Assembly: GCA_963720705.1 (NCBI GenBank)
Contig: CAVRGJ010000001.1
Span: forward strand, 186,001 to 250,000
Reading direction: 5' to 3'
Length of the DNA: 64,000 bases
Origin: DASWJZ01 sp963720705
GTDB taxonomy: Bacteria > Pseudomonadota > Alphaproteobacteria > Rhizobiales > Afifellaceae
The position numbers and the translations under genes are program-made. This document shows, piece after piece, positions 8,326 to 16,603 of this stretch; within the stretch, counting starts at the first letter, position 1, and every line of letters starts with the position of its first letter. The notes below the pieces were generated by a model. The model made no database searches and was not told the DNA's origin. It saw only the letters and a program-made list of their open reading frames with translations.

Positions 8326-9153
8326 ATGGAAGCGTCTGTGGGCGGAGTGATGCGCGGCAAGCGGGGCCTCATCATGGGCGTCGCCAACAACCGTTCGCTT
8401 GCCTGGGGCATCGCTGCTGCGGTCCGCGCGGAGGGCGCTGAGCTTGCGCTCACCTACCAGGGGGACGCGCTCAAGAAACGCGTCGAGCCGCTCGCGGCGG
8501 AGCTCCAGGCACACGTCGCCGGCCACTGCGACGTGACCGACCCGGCCACGATCGACGCGGTTTTCCGCGAGATCGAGTCGCTTTGGGGCGGGCTCGACTT
8601 TCTCGTCCATGCCATCGCCTTCTCAGACAAGGACGAGCTGACCGGGCGCTACGTCGACACCACGGCGGAGAATTTTGCAAAGACGATGCAGATTTCCTGC
8701 TACTCGCTGACCGCGCTCGCGCAGCGCGCCGAGAAGCTGATGCCGTCGGGCGGGGCGATCCTGACCCTCACATATTACGGCGCCGAGAAAGTGATGCCGC
8801 ACTACAACGTCATGGGTGTTGCCAAGGCAGCGCTCGAGGCATCGATCCGTTACCTTGCCGTCGACCTCGGGCCGAAGGCGATCCGCGTCAACGCCGTCTC
8901 GGCGGGGCCGATCAGGACGCTCGCCGCGTCGGGCATCGGCGACTTCCGCTACATATTGAAGTGGAACGAATTGAACGCGCCGCTCCGCCGCACGGTGACG
9001 ATCGAGGACGTCGGTCGCGCCGCGCTCTTCCTGCTCTCCGACCTCTCCGGCGGTGTGACCGGCGAGGTCGTCCACGTCGACGCCGGCTATCACGTCGTCG
9101 GCATGAAGGCGGTCGACGCCCCCGACATCGCGACCGTCATTCACAAGGACTGA
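8326..9153 (+). CDS. fabI: Enoyl-[acyl-carrier-protein] reductase (NADH), FabI
   Basis: Catalyses the last step of each fatty-acid elongation cycle, reducing trans-2-enoyl-ACP with NADH; the target of triclosan in other bacteria. The 275-residue protein has the dinucleotide motif GVANNRSLAWGIA near the N-terminus and the FabI active site LTYYGAEKVMPHYNVMGVAKAA, with Tyr-x6-Lys intact plus the second conserved tyrosine. VSAGPIRTLAASGI is the substrate-loop region. The ATG at 8326 follows an AAGGCGGG sequence; the ATG at 8350 is an alternative. It stands alone, divergent from the FAD-linked dehydrogenase. Many Hyphomicrobiales carry more than one fabI; this copy lacks a fab neighbour. Confidence 0.96.
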   Translation: MEASVGGVMRGKRGLIMGVANNRSLAWGIAAAVRAEGAELALTYQGDALKKRVEPLAAELQAHVAGHCDVTDPATIDAVFREIESLWGGLDFLVHAIAFSDKDELTGRYVDTTAENFAKTMQISCYSLTALAQRAEKLMPSGGAILTLTYYGAEKVMPHYNVMGVAKAALEASIRYLAVDLGPKAIRVNAVSAGPIRTLAASGIGDFRYILKWNELNAPLRRTVTIEDVGRAALFLLSDLSGGVTGEVVHVDAGYHVVGMKAVDAPDIATVIHKD

Positions 9154-9227
9154 CGTTCCGCGCCCCTCTCCAAGCGTCATGGACTCAGCTATAGGTCGCG
9201 GCCGGGCGACCATCGGGAGAATGAGGC

Positions 9228-11987
9228 GTGTGGGGACTTCTGGTCCTGGTCGTCATCTGGGTGGTCGTCGGGCCGATTTTCGCGCTGGCGAGCGCCTTTC
9301 GCGCCAACCGCCGGGCCAATGAGCTTCTAAAGCAACTCGAAACGCTGGAGAGCCGGGCGGGAATCAATTCCTCGGAGGCCGCCCGATCCGCGGCGACCGG
9401 TGTCGCCCAGCCTTACGCACCACCCTTTGCCGCCGAACCTCCGGTCCCGGCCACGCCGGAGACCTTGCCAGTCGAGCCCATCCCCGTGGTTTCGGCAGCG
9501 GTCCCAGCGGAAGCGGCCGAGGCTGCCCAAGCGTCGCCTGCCGAGACTGAGGCGCTGTCGGCCGAAGCGCCGACTGAGCCTTCGCCGCCGCAGCCACCGC
9601 AACCGGCACCGTCCGGCGAATCGCTTGAGACGAAAATCGGCGCGCGTTGGACGGTGCTGGTCGGCGGGTTGGCGCTCGCACTCGGCGCAGTCTTCCTGGT
9701 GCGCTATTCGATCGAGCAAGGTCTGCTCGGACCCGCGGCGCGCGTTGCGCTCGGCCTCCTCCTCGCCGTCGTGCTTTTCGTGACCGGCGAGTGGCTCAGG
9801 CGCCGCGACCGCGCGCTCGCCTTACCCGAGGCCTTCGCCAAGGCCGACGTGCCGGCGATCCTGACCGGCGCTGCCGGCATCGCGCTCTTTGCGACGATCT
9901 ACGCCGCGCACGCGCTCTACGGCTTTATCGGCCCGGGTCCCGCTTTCATCCTGCTGACGGTCGCAGGTCTCGTCACGCTCTTCCTCTCCGTTATCCACGG
10001 GCCGGGGCTTGCGGCGCTCGGCGCGCTCGGCAGTTACGCCGCGCCGCTTCTCGTCTCAAGCGCCGCGCCGGCGCCCTTCCCTGTCGTTTTCCATGTTCTC
10101 GCCGTCACCGCCGCGGTCCTCGGCATGGCGCGCATCCGCGAATGGCGATGGCTCGCGATCGGAGGCATTGCCGCGAGTTTGATCTGGGGACTGCTCGTCG
10201 GCGAGATCCACGACCCCGCGACGACGCCGGCCGAGCTCCTCCTCTTGGCCGGGCTCGCCGCCATCTATATCGGCACGTTCCTCGTCGGCGTCGCCCCGAC
10301 CGCTCTTCGCGACCGCGCGCCCGACCTCTACCCGCTCGGCGCGCTCGCCGGCGTCTCGGCTCTTTCGCTTCACTACGCCTATATCGGCTACGATGGGCTC
10401 TATCCGCCGCTCGTCGCGGGAACCGTGCTCGTCGGCGTTCTGGGGGGCGTCGCAAGCCGGTGGACGGGCGTCGCCGCCGCAGCGCTCCTTGCAGGCGCGG
10501 TCGCCGTGGTGACGGTGATGCTCACGCCACCGTCGATCCCGATCTACCTTGGAACCATGCGGGTCGGCGCGTTCGCCTGGGCGATCCTTGGCGAGGCCGG
10601 GCTCGGCCGTTTCGCGGTCAAAGCCGCGGCGATCGGCTTCGTCGTCGGCATCGGGTGCTTTGCAAGCGCCGAGCGGGCTGCAGAGCGCGCGCCGACGACG
10701 GCCGGGTTCTTCGCCGGTGCCGGCGCGCTCGCACCGTTCCTGATCCTCGTTGTCGTCTATCTCCGCCACACGCCGTTCGAGACGCGGCCGGTAATCGGGA
10801 TCGCGGCGCTCGTCATGGCGGCGGTCTTCGCGACGCTGACGGAGCGCCTGATCGCGCGCCGTCCGGAAGACGACAAGGCGCTCGCCCCGGCGCTCTATGC
10901 GGCGGGCACAGTGCTCGCCCTTTCCTTCGCCTTCGCGGTCGGGCTTGCCACGCGCTTCATCCCGATCTCGCTCTCGCTCGGCGCGGCCGGCATCGTCTGG
11001 GTCAGCCTCTACCGGCCGGTCAGAATCCTCACCTGGCTCGCTGTCGTCGTTGCCGGACTTGCCTGCGTCGCGATCGTCTTCGGCCCACCCTTCACGCCGG
11101 TGGAGCTTGGGACGCGCCCCATTCTGAACGGCCTGATCCTCAGGCTCGGGCTTCCTGCCGTCGCCGTGCTTTTCGCCGCGGAGACGCTTCGCCGCCGTCG
11201 CGACGGCATCGAAGCGCAGATCCTGCAAACGATCGGCCTCGTGCTGTCGGCAATCTTCGTCGTGCTGGAGATTCGCCATTTCTCGAACGGCGGTCTGATC
11301 GAGGACAACTCGGTGCGGCTCGGCGAGCAGAGCGCGTTGACGCTCGCCGCGCTCGCGTTCTCGCTCGGCCTGCAAAGAATCGCGGCGCGCACGAAGAGCA
11401 AGGTCTACGCGGCCGGCTCACTTGTCGCCGGGCTGCTCGGCGCGGCGGCGATCGCCGTCGCGCACTTCTTCACCGCCAATCCGCTTGTAACCGGCGAAAG
11501 CGTCGGGACAGGACGCTTCTTCAACCTGCTGCTTCCGGGCTATCTCCTCCCTGCCCTCGGCGCAGCATGGGTCGCGGCGGCGGCGCGACCGGTCAGGCCG
11601 CGCTGGTACGTGCTCCTCATCGCCGCGCTCGCCCTCCTTCTCGGCTTCGCCTACGTGTCGCTGATGGTGCGGCACGCCTTCCAAGGCGAATATCTCAACG
11701 GCTTCGAGATGACCGACGCGGAGAACTGGACGTATTCGGCGGTGTGGCTCGTGTTCGGCATCCTGCTTCTTGCGGCGGGTATCCTGCTCCGCTCAACGAT
11801 GGTGCGCGCGGCCTCCGGCCTCGTCATCGCCGTCGTGGTCTTCAAGGTCTTCCTGTTCGACATGGCGGCGCTGACCGGCGTGCTCCGCGCCGCCTCGTTC
11901 CTCGGACTCGGCGCGACGCTGATCGTGATCGGCCGGCTCTATCAGCGGCTCCTCCTGCGAGCGCGCGCAAGCGAAGCGGTGCCTTAG
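9228..11987 (+). CDS. DUF2339 polytopic membrane protein
   Basis: Large inner-membrane protein of 919 residues matching the DUF2339 family, whose function is unknown. Residues 1-22 form a first membrane segment (MWGLLVLVVIWVVVGPIFALA), followed by a short helix with leucines (about 25-40). A Pro/Ala/Glu-rich linker of about 75 residues follows, low in complexity and probably periplasmic or flexible. From residue about 135, after the conserved ETKIGARWTVLVGGLALALGAVFLVRYSIEQGLLGP segment typical of the family, there are more than 20 hydrophobic helices to the end. The start is GTG at 9228 with a GAGG-like site just upstream. Its stop overlaps the convergent AcuI-like gene by 4 bases. Confidence 0.87.
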   Translation: MWGLLVLVVIWVVVGPIFALASAFRANRRANELLKQLETLESRAGINSSEAARSAATGVAQPYAPPFAAEPPVPATPETLPVEPIPVVSAAVPAEAAEAAQASPAETEALSAEAPTEPSPPQPPQPAPSGESLETKIGARWTVLVGGLALALGAVFLVRYSIEQGLLGPAARVALGLLLAVVLFVTGEWLRRRDRALALPEAFAKADVPAILTGAAGIALFATIYAAHALYGFIGPGPAFILLTVAGLVTLFLSVIHGPGLAALGALGSYAAPLLVSSAAPAPFPVVFHVLAVTAAVLGMARIREWRWLAIGGIAASLIWGLLVGEIHDPATTPAELLLLAGLAAIYIGTFLVGVAPTALRDRAPDLYPLGALAGVSALSLHYAYIGYDGLYPPLVAGTVLVGVLGGVASRWTGVAAAALLAGAVAVVTVMLTPPSIPIYLGTMRVGAFAWAILGEAGLGRFAVKAAAIGFVVGIGCFASAERAAERAPTTAGFFAGAGALAPFLILVVVYLRHTPFETRPVIGIAALVMAAVFATLTERLIARRPEDDKALAPALYAAGTVLALSFAFAVGLATRFIPISLSLGAAGIVWVSLYRPVRILTWLAVVVAGLACVAIVFGPPFTPVELGTRPILNGLILRLGLPAVAVLFAAETLRRRRDGIEAQILQTIGLVLSAIFVVLEIRHFSNGGLIEDNSVRLGEQSALTLAALAFSLGLQRIAARTKSKVYAAGSLVAGLLGAAAIAVAHFFTANPLVTGESVGTGRFFNLLLPGYLLPALGAAWVAAAARPVRPRWYVLLIAALALLLGFAYVSLMVRHAFQGEYLNGFEMTDAENWTYSAVWLVFGILLLAAGILLRSTMVRAASGLVIAVVVFKVFLFDMAALTGVLRAASFLGLGATLIVIGRLYQRLLLRARASEAVP

Positions 11988-12982
11988 CCGATCTCCACCA
12001 CCACCCGCCCGCGCACCTTGCCTTCCACGATCTGCTCCGCCGTGTCGCGGATCTGGTCGAAGCCGATCGTCGTCATCATCGCCTCGAGCTTGTCGCGGTC
12101 GAGATCGCGCACGAGCCGCGCCCAGGCTTCCTCGCGCGCCGGCCGCGGCTGAGTCACCGAGTTGATGCCGATCAGCGACACGCCGCGCAGGATGAAGGGC
12201 GCAACCGACGTGGAAAGGCCCATGCCGCCGGCATTGCCGCATGCGGCGACGGCACCGCCGGAGGCGGTCATGGCGATGACGTTGGCAAGCACGTTCGAGC
12301 CGACCGTGTCGATGCCGCCGACCCAGCGCTCCTTGTCGAGAAGCTTGGCGGGATTCACGAGCTCCTCGCGATCGATGATCTCGGCGGCCCCGAGGCCCTT
12401 CAGATAGTCCGCTTCCGCGGCGCGCCCGGTCACAGCCATGACGCGGTAGCCGAGCCCCTTCAGAAGCGCGATGGCGACCGAGCCGACGCCGCCCGCGGCG
12501 CCCGTCACCACGATCGATCCGCGATCCGGGGCGATGCCGTGACGCTCAAGCGCAATCACGCAGAGCATCGCCGTGTAGCCGGCGGTGCCGATCGCCATCG
12601 CGTCGACGGACGACATCCCGTCCGGCTTCCGGATCAGCCACTCGCCTTTGACGCGCGCAAATTTCGCGTAGGCGCCGTAGTGAGTCTCACCGACGCCCCA
12701 TCCGTTCAGGATCACGTGGTCGCCCGGCTTGAAATCGGGATTCTTGGAGCTCTCCACCGTGCCGCAGAAATCGATGCCGGGGATCATCGGGAAGCGGCGC
12801 ACGACAGGCAACTTTCCGGTGATGGCGAGGCCATCCTTGTAGTTCACCGTGGAGTGGCTGACGCGGACGACCACATCGCCCTCCATCAGGTCGGCGAGCC
12901 CAAGGTCGCGGACTTCGACGAACTGCTTCTTCTCGGCGTCGCGGTCGACAACGAGGGCTTTGAACGTTTCTGCTTGAGACAT
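11984..12982 (-). CDS. Acrylyl-CoA reductase-like quinone oxidoreductase (AcuI/YhdH family)
   Basis: NADPH-dependent medium-chain reductase of 332 residues in the YhdH/YhfP/AcuI family; AcuI reduces acryloyl-CoA to propionyl-CoA in alphaproteobacteria. The GroES-like N-terminus includes STVNYKDGLAITG and PMIPGIDFCGTV, and the Rossmann motif is GAAGGVGSVAIALL near the middle. It lacks the structural zinc cysteines of alcohol dehydrogenases, as expected. The ATG at 12982 has a strong AGGAGG 6 bases upstream, overruling an ATG 48 bases earlier. The next gene upstream on this strand is the MFS transporter, with a gap of 51 bases, so both may be cotranscribed under the LysR regulator. The true substrate here is unproven. 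Confidence 0.9.
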   Translation of the reverse strand: MSQAETFKALVVDRDAEKKQFVEVRDLGLADLMEGDVVVRVSHSTVNYKDGLAITGKLPVVRRFPMIPGIDFCGTVESSKNPDFKPGDHVILNGWGVGETHYGAYAKFARVKGEWLIRKPDGMSSVDAMAIGTAGYTAMLCVIALERHGIAPDRGSIVVTGAAGGVGSVAIALLKGLGYRVMAVTGRAAEADYLKGLGAAEIIDREELVNPAKLLDKERWVGGIDTVGSNVLANVIAMTASGGAVAACGNAGGMGLSTSVAPFILRGVSLIGINSVTQPRPAREEAWARLVRDLDRDKLEAMMTTIGFDQIRDTAEQIVEGKVRGRVVVEIG

Positions 12983-13033
12983 GCGGCCTCCTGTTCGCGC
13001 TTTCATGGCGCGGGAGCGCGCGGGCCGCAACCC

Positions 13034-14272
13034 TTACGCCGGCAGGGCCGCCGCCTCGTAGGCCGGCGCTTCCTTGATCGGCCAGTGCACGATCGCGGCG
13101 AAGATGCCGAGCGCGACGCCGAGCCACCAGACGACGTCGTAGGAGCCGGTCTTGTCGTAGAGGACACCGCCAAGCCATACGCCCAGGAAGGCACCGACCT
13201 GGTGCGACAGGAACACGATCCCCATCAGCATGGCGAGATGCTTCGGCCCGAACATGATGGCGACAAGACCCGAGGTTGGCGGCACGGTGGAGAGCCACAG
13301 AAGGCCGATGATCGCGGCGAAGCCGAGAACCGTGACGGGGGTCGTGGGCAACAGCACGAAGGCCGTGATCAGCGCCGCGCGCGCGAGATAGATGCACGAC
13401 AGGAAGACCGGCTTCGAATGGCTCTGGCTGATCCAGCCGGACGACAGCGATCCGACGATGTTGAAGAGCCCGATGAGGGCGAGCGCCCAGGCGCCGATCC
13501 GCGGGTCGAGCCCGCGGTCGATGATGAAGGCGGGAAGGTGCGCGGCGATGAAGGCGACGTGGAAGCCGCAGACGAAGAAGCCGGCGGTCAGGAGAAGGTA
13601 GCTCCGATGCGCAAAGGCCTCGCCGAGCGCTTCGCCGAGGCTTTGCTCGCGTATCGCCTGCCCAGCCGCGCCGGGCCTCCCCGCAAGCGCCAATGCGAGC
13701 ACGGGGATCGCCAGCATCATCGCGGCGAGGATCGTCAGCGCCTGAGCCCAGCCAAAGGTCTGGATCAGCGTCTGGCCGAGCGGCGCGAAGATGAACTGCC
13801 CCATCGAGCCGGCCGCGGTTCCTATACCGAAGACGATCGAGCGTTTGTTCGCCGGCACACGCCGACCGAAGGCGGCGAGCACGATGGAGAACGAGGCGGC
13901 TGCCATGCCGAGCCCCATCATCACGCCGGCGGAGAGGTCGAGCCAGAGCGGGTTCGGCGCCCATGCCGCGAGCGCGATTCCGCCGGCATAGACGATCCCG
14001 CCGCCGGCGAGCACGCGGCCGGAGCCGTAGCGGTCCGCGAGCGCGCCCGCGATCGGCTGGCCGAAGCCCCACACGATGTTCTGAATCGCGATCGCAAGCG
14101 CAAACATCTCGCGGCTCCAGCCGCGCGCTTCCGTCATCGGCGTCAGGAACAGCCCCATGATCGAGCGCGGGCCAAAGGACAGCAGCGAGATCAGGCAGCC
14201 GGCGACGATCACCGCCGGCAGTGCGATGGCGACGGCGACGGCACGGTTCGGGGCGGCAGAGGCATTCGGCAT
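13034..14272 (-). CDS. MFS transporter
   Basis: Major facilitator superfamily permease of 412 residues with about 12 transmembrane helices. The MFS signature loop between helices 2 and 3 reads GALADRYGSGRVL, and a second copy-like segment is GWISQSHSKPVFL after helix 8. It resembles the monocarboxylate/oxalate:formate antiporter branch in its spacing, but the substrate cannot be assigned. The ATG at 14272 begins MPNASAAPNRAVAVAIALPA; an earlier ATG at 14308 has no better support. The gene is divergent from a LysR regulator, separated by 85 bases that hold an inverted repeat, the classic arrangement for LysR control of a transporter. Confidence 0.9.
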   Translation of the reverse strand: MPNASAAPNRAVAVAIALPAVIVAGCLISLLSFGPRSIMGLFLTPMTEARGWSREMFALAIAIQNIVWGFGQPIAGALADRYGSGRVLAGGGIVYAGGIALAAWAPNPLWLDLSAGVMMGLGMAAASFSIVLAAFGRRVPANKRSIVFGIGTAAGSMGQFIFAPLGQTLIQTFGWAQALTILAAMMLAIPVLALALAGRPGAAGQAIREQSLGEALGEAFAHRSYLLLTAGFFVCGFHVAFIAAHLPAFIIDRGLDPRIGAWALALIGLFNIVGSLSSGWISQSHSKPVFLSCIYLARAALITAFVLLPTTPVTVLGFAAIIGLLWLSTVPPTSGLVAIMFGPKHLAMLMGIVFLSHQVGAFLGVWLGGVLYDKTGSYDVVWWLGVALGIFAAIVHWPIKEAPAYEAAALPA

Positions 14273-14326
14273 CGGGAGCGACCTTTCGCCCCTCGGATAG
14301 CACGGCACGCACTATACGAATATTGC

Positions 14327-14357
14327 AAGTTTCGCATCTCGGAGTTAAACGAAACTT
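14327..14357. promoter_or_regulatory. Inverted repeat between MFS and LysR genes, candidate LysR operator
   Basis: Arms AAGTTTCG (14327-14334) and CGAAACTT (14350-14357) are exact complements separated by 15 bases. The right arm ends immediately before the LysR ATG at 14358. A symmetric site in a LysR/target divergent gap is the usual pattern for autoregulation, though the classical T-N11-A core was not required to find it. Function is inferred from position. Confidence 0.55.
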
Positions 14358-15248
14358 ATGAACCTGCCGGATATCCGCGCGCTGGTAGCCGTCGTCGAGA
14401 CGGGCTCGCTGGCCCATGCGGCGGTCAAGCTCGGTCTCACGCAGCCCGCGGTAACACGGAGGATTCAGCGGCTCGAGGACTCCCTCGGCGTGCAGCTCCT
14501 CGACCGCGACGTGAAGCCCGCGCGCGTCACGGCGGAAGGCCGCACGGCGTACTCCGAATGCCTGCGGGTCATCACCGCCGCCGACGGGCTCCGTAGCGCT
14601 TTCGGTGCAGCGCCTGAGGTCGCGCGCCCACTCCGTGTCGGCGTCTCTACGGGCGCCGCCGACCTCGTGCTCTCCGCTCTCCTTTCGGTCCCGGAAGCCT
14701 CCGAGCGCATCGCGTTCGAAATCCACTCGTCGCCGACCATCGAGCGCGGCATCGACGAGCAGCGATTCGATGTCGGCCTTGTCCTCCGGCACACGGACCG
14801 TGAGCCGGCGCACGGCGAGCGGCTCGCCACGCTCCCCGCCGCCATCGTGGTCGCGCGCGACACACCCCTTCCGGCACACACGAAGCTGACGGCGCTTCGC
14901 GGACTTCGCTGGGTGCTTTGTCCCGACGGATGCGGCTTCCGCCGCGCGCTCGAGCATCACCTTTATGGCGCCGCTCAGCCGCTCGACATCGTGGCCGCCC
15001 TCTGGGGCTTCGACCGGCAGGCGGCGCTCGTCGCAGCCGGAGTCGGAGTGGGTCTCCTACCGCTCCGCATCATCGAGCTGAGCCCCCACCGCGACCGGCT
15101 CAAGATCGTCAAGGTTTCGGACTTCTCTGCCGCGCTCGATATCTGGCTGCTGCGCTCCGCGGCGGCGGGCACCAAGGAGTCACGCTTCGAGCCGTTCCGC
15201 CGCGCGATCGAGAAAGTGCTCGGGCAGCCGGTCGCGGCTGCGTCCTGA
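14358..15248 (+). CDS. LysR-family transcriptional regulator
   Basis: DNA-binding regulator of 296 residues. Residues 1-60 are a standard LysR winged helix-turn-helix: MNLPDIRALVAVVETGSLAH, then the recognition region KLGLTQPAVTRRIQRLEDSLGVQLLDR. Residues about 90-290 form the periplasmic-binding-like effector domain, beginning RPLRVGVSTGAADLVLSALL. The domain contains two cysteines close together (LCPDGCGF), which might be redox-active but are not a known sensor pair. The gene is divergent from the MFS permease and is likely to control that gene and perhaps the AcuI-like reductase behind it. A terminator-like hairpin follows at 15308. The effector is unknown. Confidence 0.95.
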   Translation: MNLPDIRALVAVVETGSLAHAAVKLGLTQPAVTRRIQRLEDSLGVQLLDRDVKPARVTAEGRTAYSECLRVITAADGLRSAFGAAPEVARPLRVGVSTGAADLVLSALLSVPEASERIAFEIHSSPTIERGIDEQRFDVGLVLRHTDREPAHGERLATLPAAIVVARDTPLPAHTKLTALRGLRWVLCPDGCGFRRALEHHLYGAAQPLDIVAALWGFDRQAALVAAGVGVGLLPLRIIELSPHRDRLKIVKVSDFSAALDIWLLRSAAAGTKESRFEPFRRAIEKVLGQPVAAAS

Positions 15249-15307
15249 TAACGCGCTAGGTCGGATTCGCACTTGAAAAGATCCGGCGACAACCGTATGT
15301 CACCGGG

Positions 15308-15333
15308 AAGCCGGCTTTGGCCGGTTTTCTTTG
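15308..15333 (+). terminator. Probable rho-independent terminator after the LysR gene
   Basis: Stem CCGGC (15311-15315) pairs with GCCGG (15320-15324) across a TTTG loop. The stem is extended by a G-T and two A-T pairs and followed by a short T-rich tail. It separates the LysR gene from the nad promoter. Confidence 0.6.
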
Positions 15334-15340
15334 GGACTAC

Positions 15341-15362
15341 TTATACTCAGTATGAGTATAAT
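15341..15362 (+). promoter_or_regulatory. nad operon operator overlapping the -10 box
   Basis: A perfect inverted repeat: TTATACTCA (15341-15349), spacer GTA, TGAGTATAA (15353-15361). Its right arm overlaps an exact -10 hexamer TATAAT at 15357-15362, and nadA begins 20 bases later, so a bound protein would block transcription. Comparative genomics has assigned the alphaproteobacterial regulator NadQ (COG4111) to nadABC operons. I infer this is a NadQ-type site from position and symmetry, but the motif match is from memory. No nadQ gene is in the window. Confidence 0.72.
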
Positions 15363-15382
15363 GGACGATGCGGGAGGACGCG

Positions 15383-16456
15383 ATGGGTTTCCTGCAAGAC
15401 TTTGAGGCGGAGCGCCCCGCGGGCGCGAAGATGCGTGAGCGCTTCCCGGTGCTGCCGCGCCCGGACCTCGCCTACACGCCTGAGGTCGCGGCCAAGACCG
15501 CGCCGCTCTACGAGAAGGTGCGCCACGTCATCCCGGCGATCGAGTGGCCGACCTTCGCCCCGACGATCCACGCGATCAACGCGCTGAAGCGGGAGCGGAA
15601 CGCCGTCATCCTGGCGCACAATTATCAGACGCCGGAAATCTACCACTGCGTCGCCGACATCGTCGGCGACTCGCTGCAGCTCGCGCAGGAGGCGGCACGC
15701 ACCGACGCGGAGGTGATCGTCCAGTGCGGCGTGCACTTCATGGCGGAGACCTCAAAAATCCTCTGTCCGGAGAAGACCGTGCTGATCCCCGACAGCCGCG
15801 CCGGCTGCTCGCTCGCCGCTTCGATCACCGGCGAGGACGTGCGGCGGCTCCGCGACGCCTATCCGGGCGTGCCGGTCGTCGCCTACGTCAACACGAGCGC
15901 CGAGGTGAAGGCCGAGGTCGACATCTGCTGCACCTCGTCGAACGCGGTGGAGGTCGTGGAGTCGCTCAATGCGAAGCGCGTGATCTTCCTTCCCGACCGC
16001 TATCTCGCGAAGTGGGTTGCCTCGCAGACCGATGTCGAGATCATCGCCTGGCACGGCGCCTGCGAAGTGCATGAGCGCTTTTCCGGCGAAGAGCTTCGCG
16101 CCTATCGCGAGGCCGATCCGTCGATCAAGATCATCGCGCACCCCGAATGCCCGCCCGACGTGATCGAGGAAGCGGACTTCACCGGCTCGACGGCGAAGAT
16201 GATCGACTGGGTGAAGACCAGGCATCCGACGAAGGTGCTGATGGTCACCGAATGCTCGATGGCTGACAACGTCGCGTCGGAGGCGCCGGAGGTGAATTTT
16301 GTGCGGCCGTGCAATCTCTGCCCGCACATGAAGCGCATCCAGCTTCCAAAAATCCTCAATTCGCTCCTCTTCATGCAGGAAGAGGTTCGGCTCGACCCGC
16401 TTGTCGCGGCAAGGGCTCGCCGCGCGGTCGAGCGCATGGTGAACCTGAAGAGCTGA
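15383..16456 (+). CDS. nadA: Quinolinate synthase NadA
   Basis: [4Fe-4S] enzyme that condenses iminoaspartate (from NadB) with dihydroxyacetone phosphate to give quinolinate, the second step of de novo NAD synthesis. The 357-residue protein has the NadA landmarks: AVILAHNYQTPEIYHCVADIVGDSL in the first domain, QCGVHFMAETSKIL with a cluster cysteine, ICCTSSN in the second, and PCNLCPHMKRI in the third. The ATG at 15383 has GGAGG six bases upstream; the ATG at 15368 lies too close to the -10 box and lacks such a site. It is the first gene of nadABC, with 135 bases of palindromic repeat before nadB. Confidence 0.96.
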   Translation: MGFLQDFEAERPAGAKMRERFPVLPRPDLAYTPEVAAKTAPLYEKVRHVIPAIEWPTFAPTIHAINALKRERNAVILAHNYQTPEIYHCVADIVGDSLQLAQEAARTDAEVIVQCGVHFMAETSKILCPEKTVLIPDSRAGCSLAASITGEDVRRLRDAYPGVPVVAYVNTSAEVKAEVDICCTSSNAVEVVESLNAKRVIFLPDRYLAKWVASQTDVEIIAWHGACEVHERFSGEELRAYREADPSIKIIAHPECPPDVIEEADFTGSTAKMIDWVKTRHPTKVLMVTECSMADNVASEAPEVNFVRPCNLCPHMKRIQLPKILNSLLFMQEEVRLDPLVAARARRAVERMVNLKS

Positions 16457-16467
16457 CCGCCGTGGCA

Positions 16468-16516
16468 ACCCTCTCCCACAGGGAGAGGGTGTCGCCGAAG
16501 GCGACGGGTGAGGGGT
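16468..16516. repeat. Palindromic repeat between nadA and nadB
   Basis: Arms ACCCTCTCCC (16468-16477) and GGGAGAGGGT (16481-16490) around ACA are exact complements. A second small hairpin, GTCGCC-GAA-GGCGAC, follows (16491-16505), then a GGGTGAGGGG tail. This resembles the dispersed palindromic elements common in Hyphomicrobiales genomes. It lies in the nad mRNA and could affect nadA/nadB expression ratio. Confidence 0.75.
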
Positions 16517-16565
16517 TACGAGATTGCAGACCGTGTTCTTGCCTGACCGCCGTACCCCCCGATCC

Positions 16566-16603
16566 GGCCGCTTAGCGGCCACCCTCTCCCCATGGGAGAA
16601 GGT
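16566..16603. repeat. Second repeat copy covering the nadB start
   Basis: A GGCCGC-TTA-GCGGCC hairpin (16566-16580) is followed directly by ACCCTCTCCC (16581-16590), CAT, then GGGAGAAGGT (16594-16603). The last is the same palindrome as at 16468 with one mismatch. The proposed nadB ATG (16592) falls inside its central bases. Confidence 0.7.

Noticed and set aside
9647..14596. A single 1649-codon open frame on the plus strand
   Set aside because: It lies out of frame with the DUF2339 gene and antisense to the reductase and MFS genes; its arginine-rich composition is a by-product of high GC, and the known families are in other frames.
12687..14960. A 757-codon minus-strand frame
   Set aside because: Overlaps the MFS gene in another frame and runs antisense to the LysR gene; composition is typical of a shadow frame.
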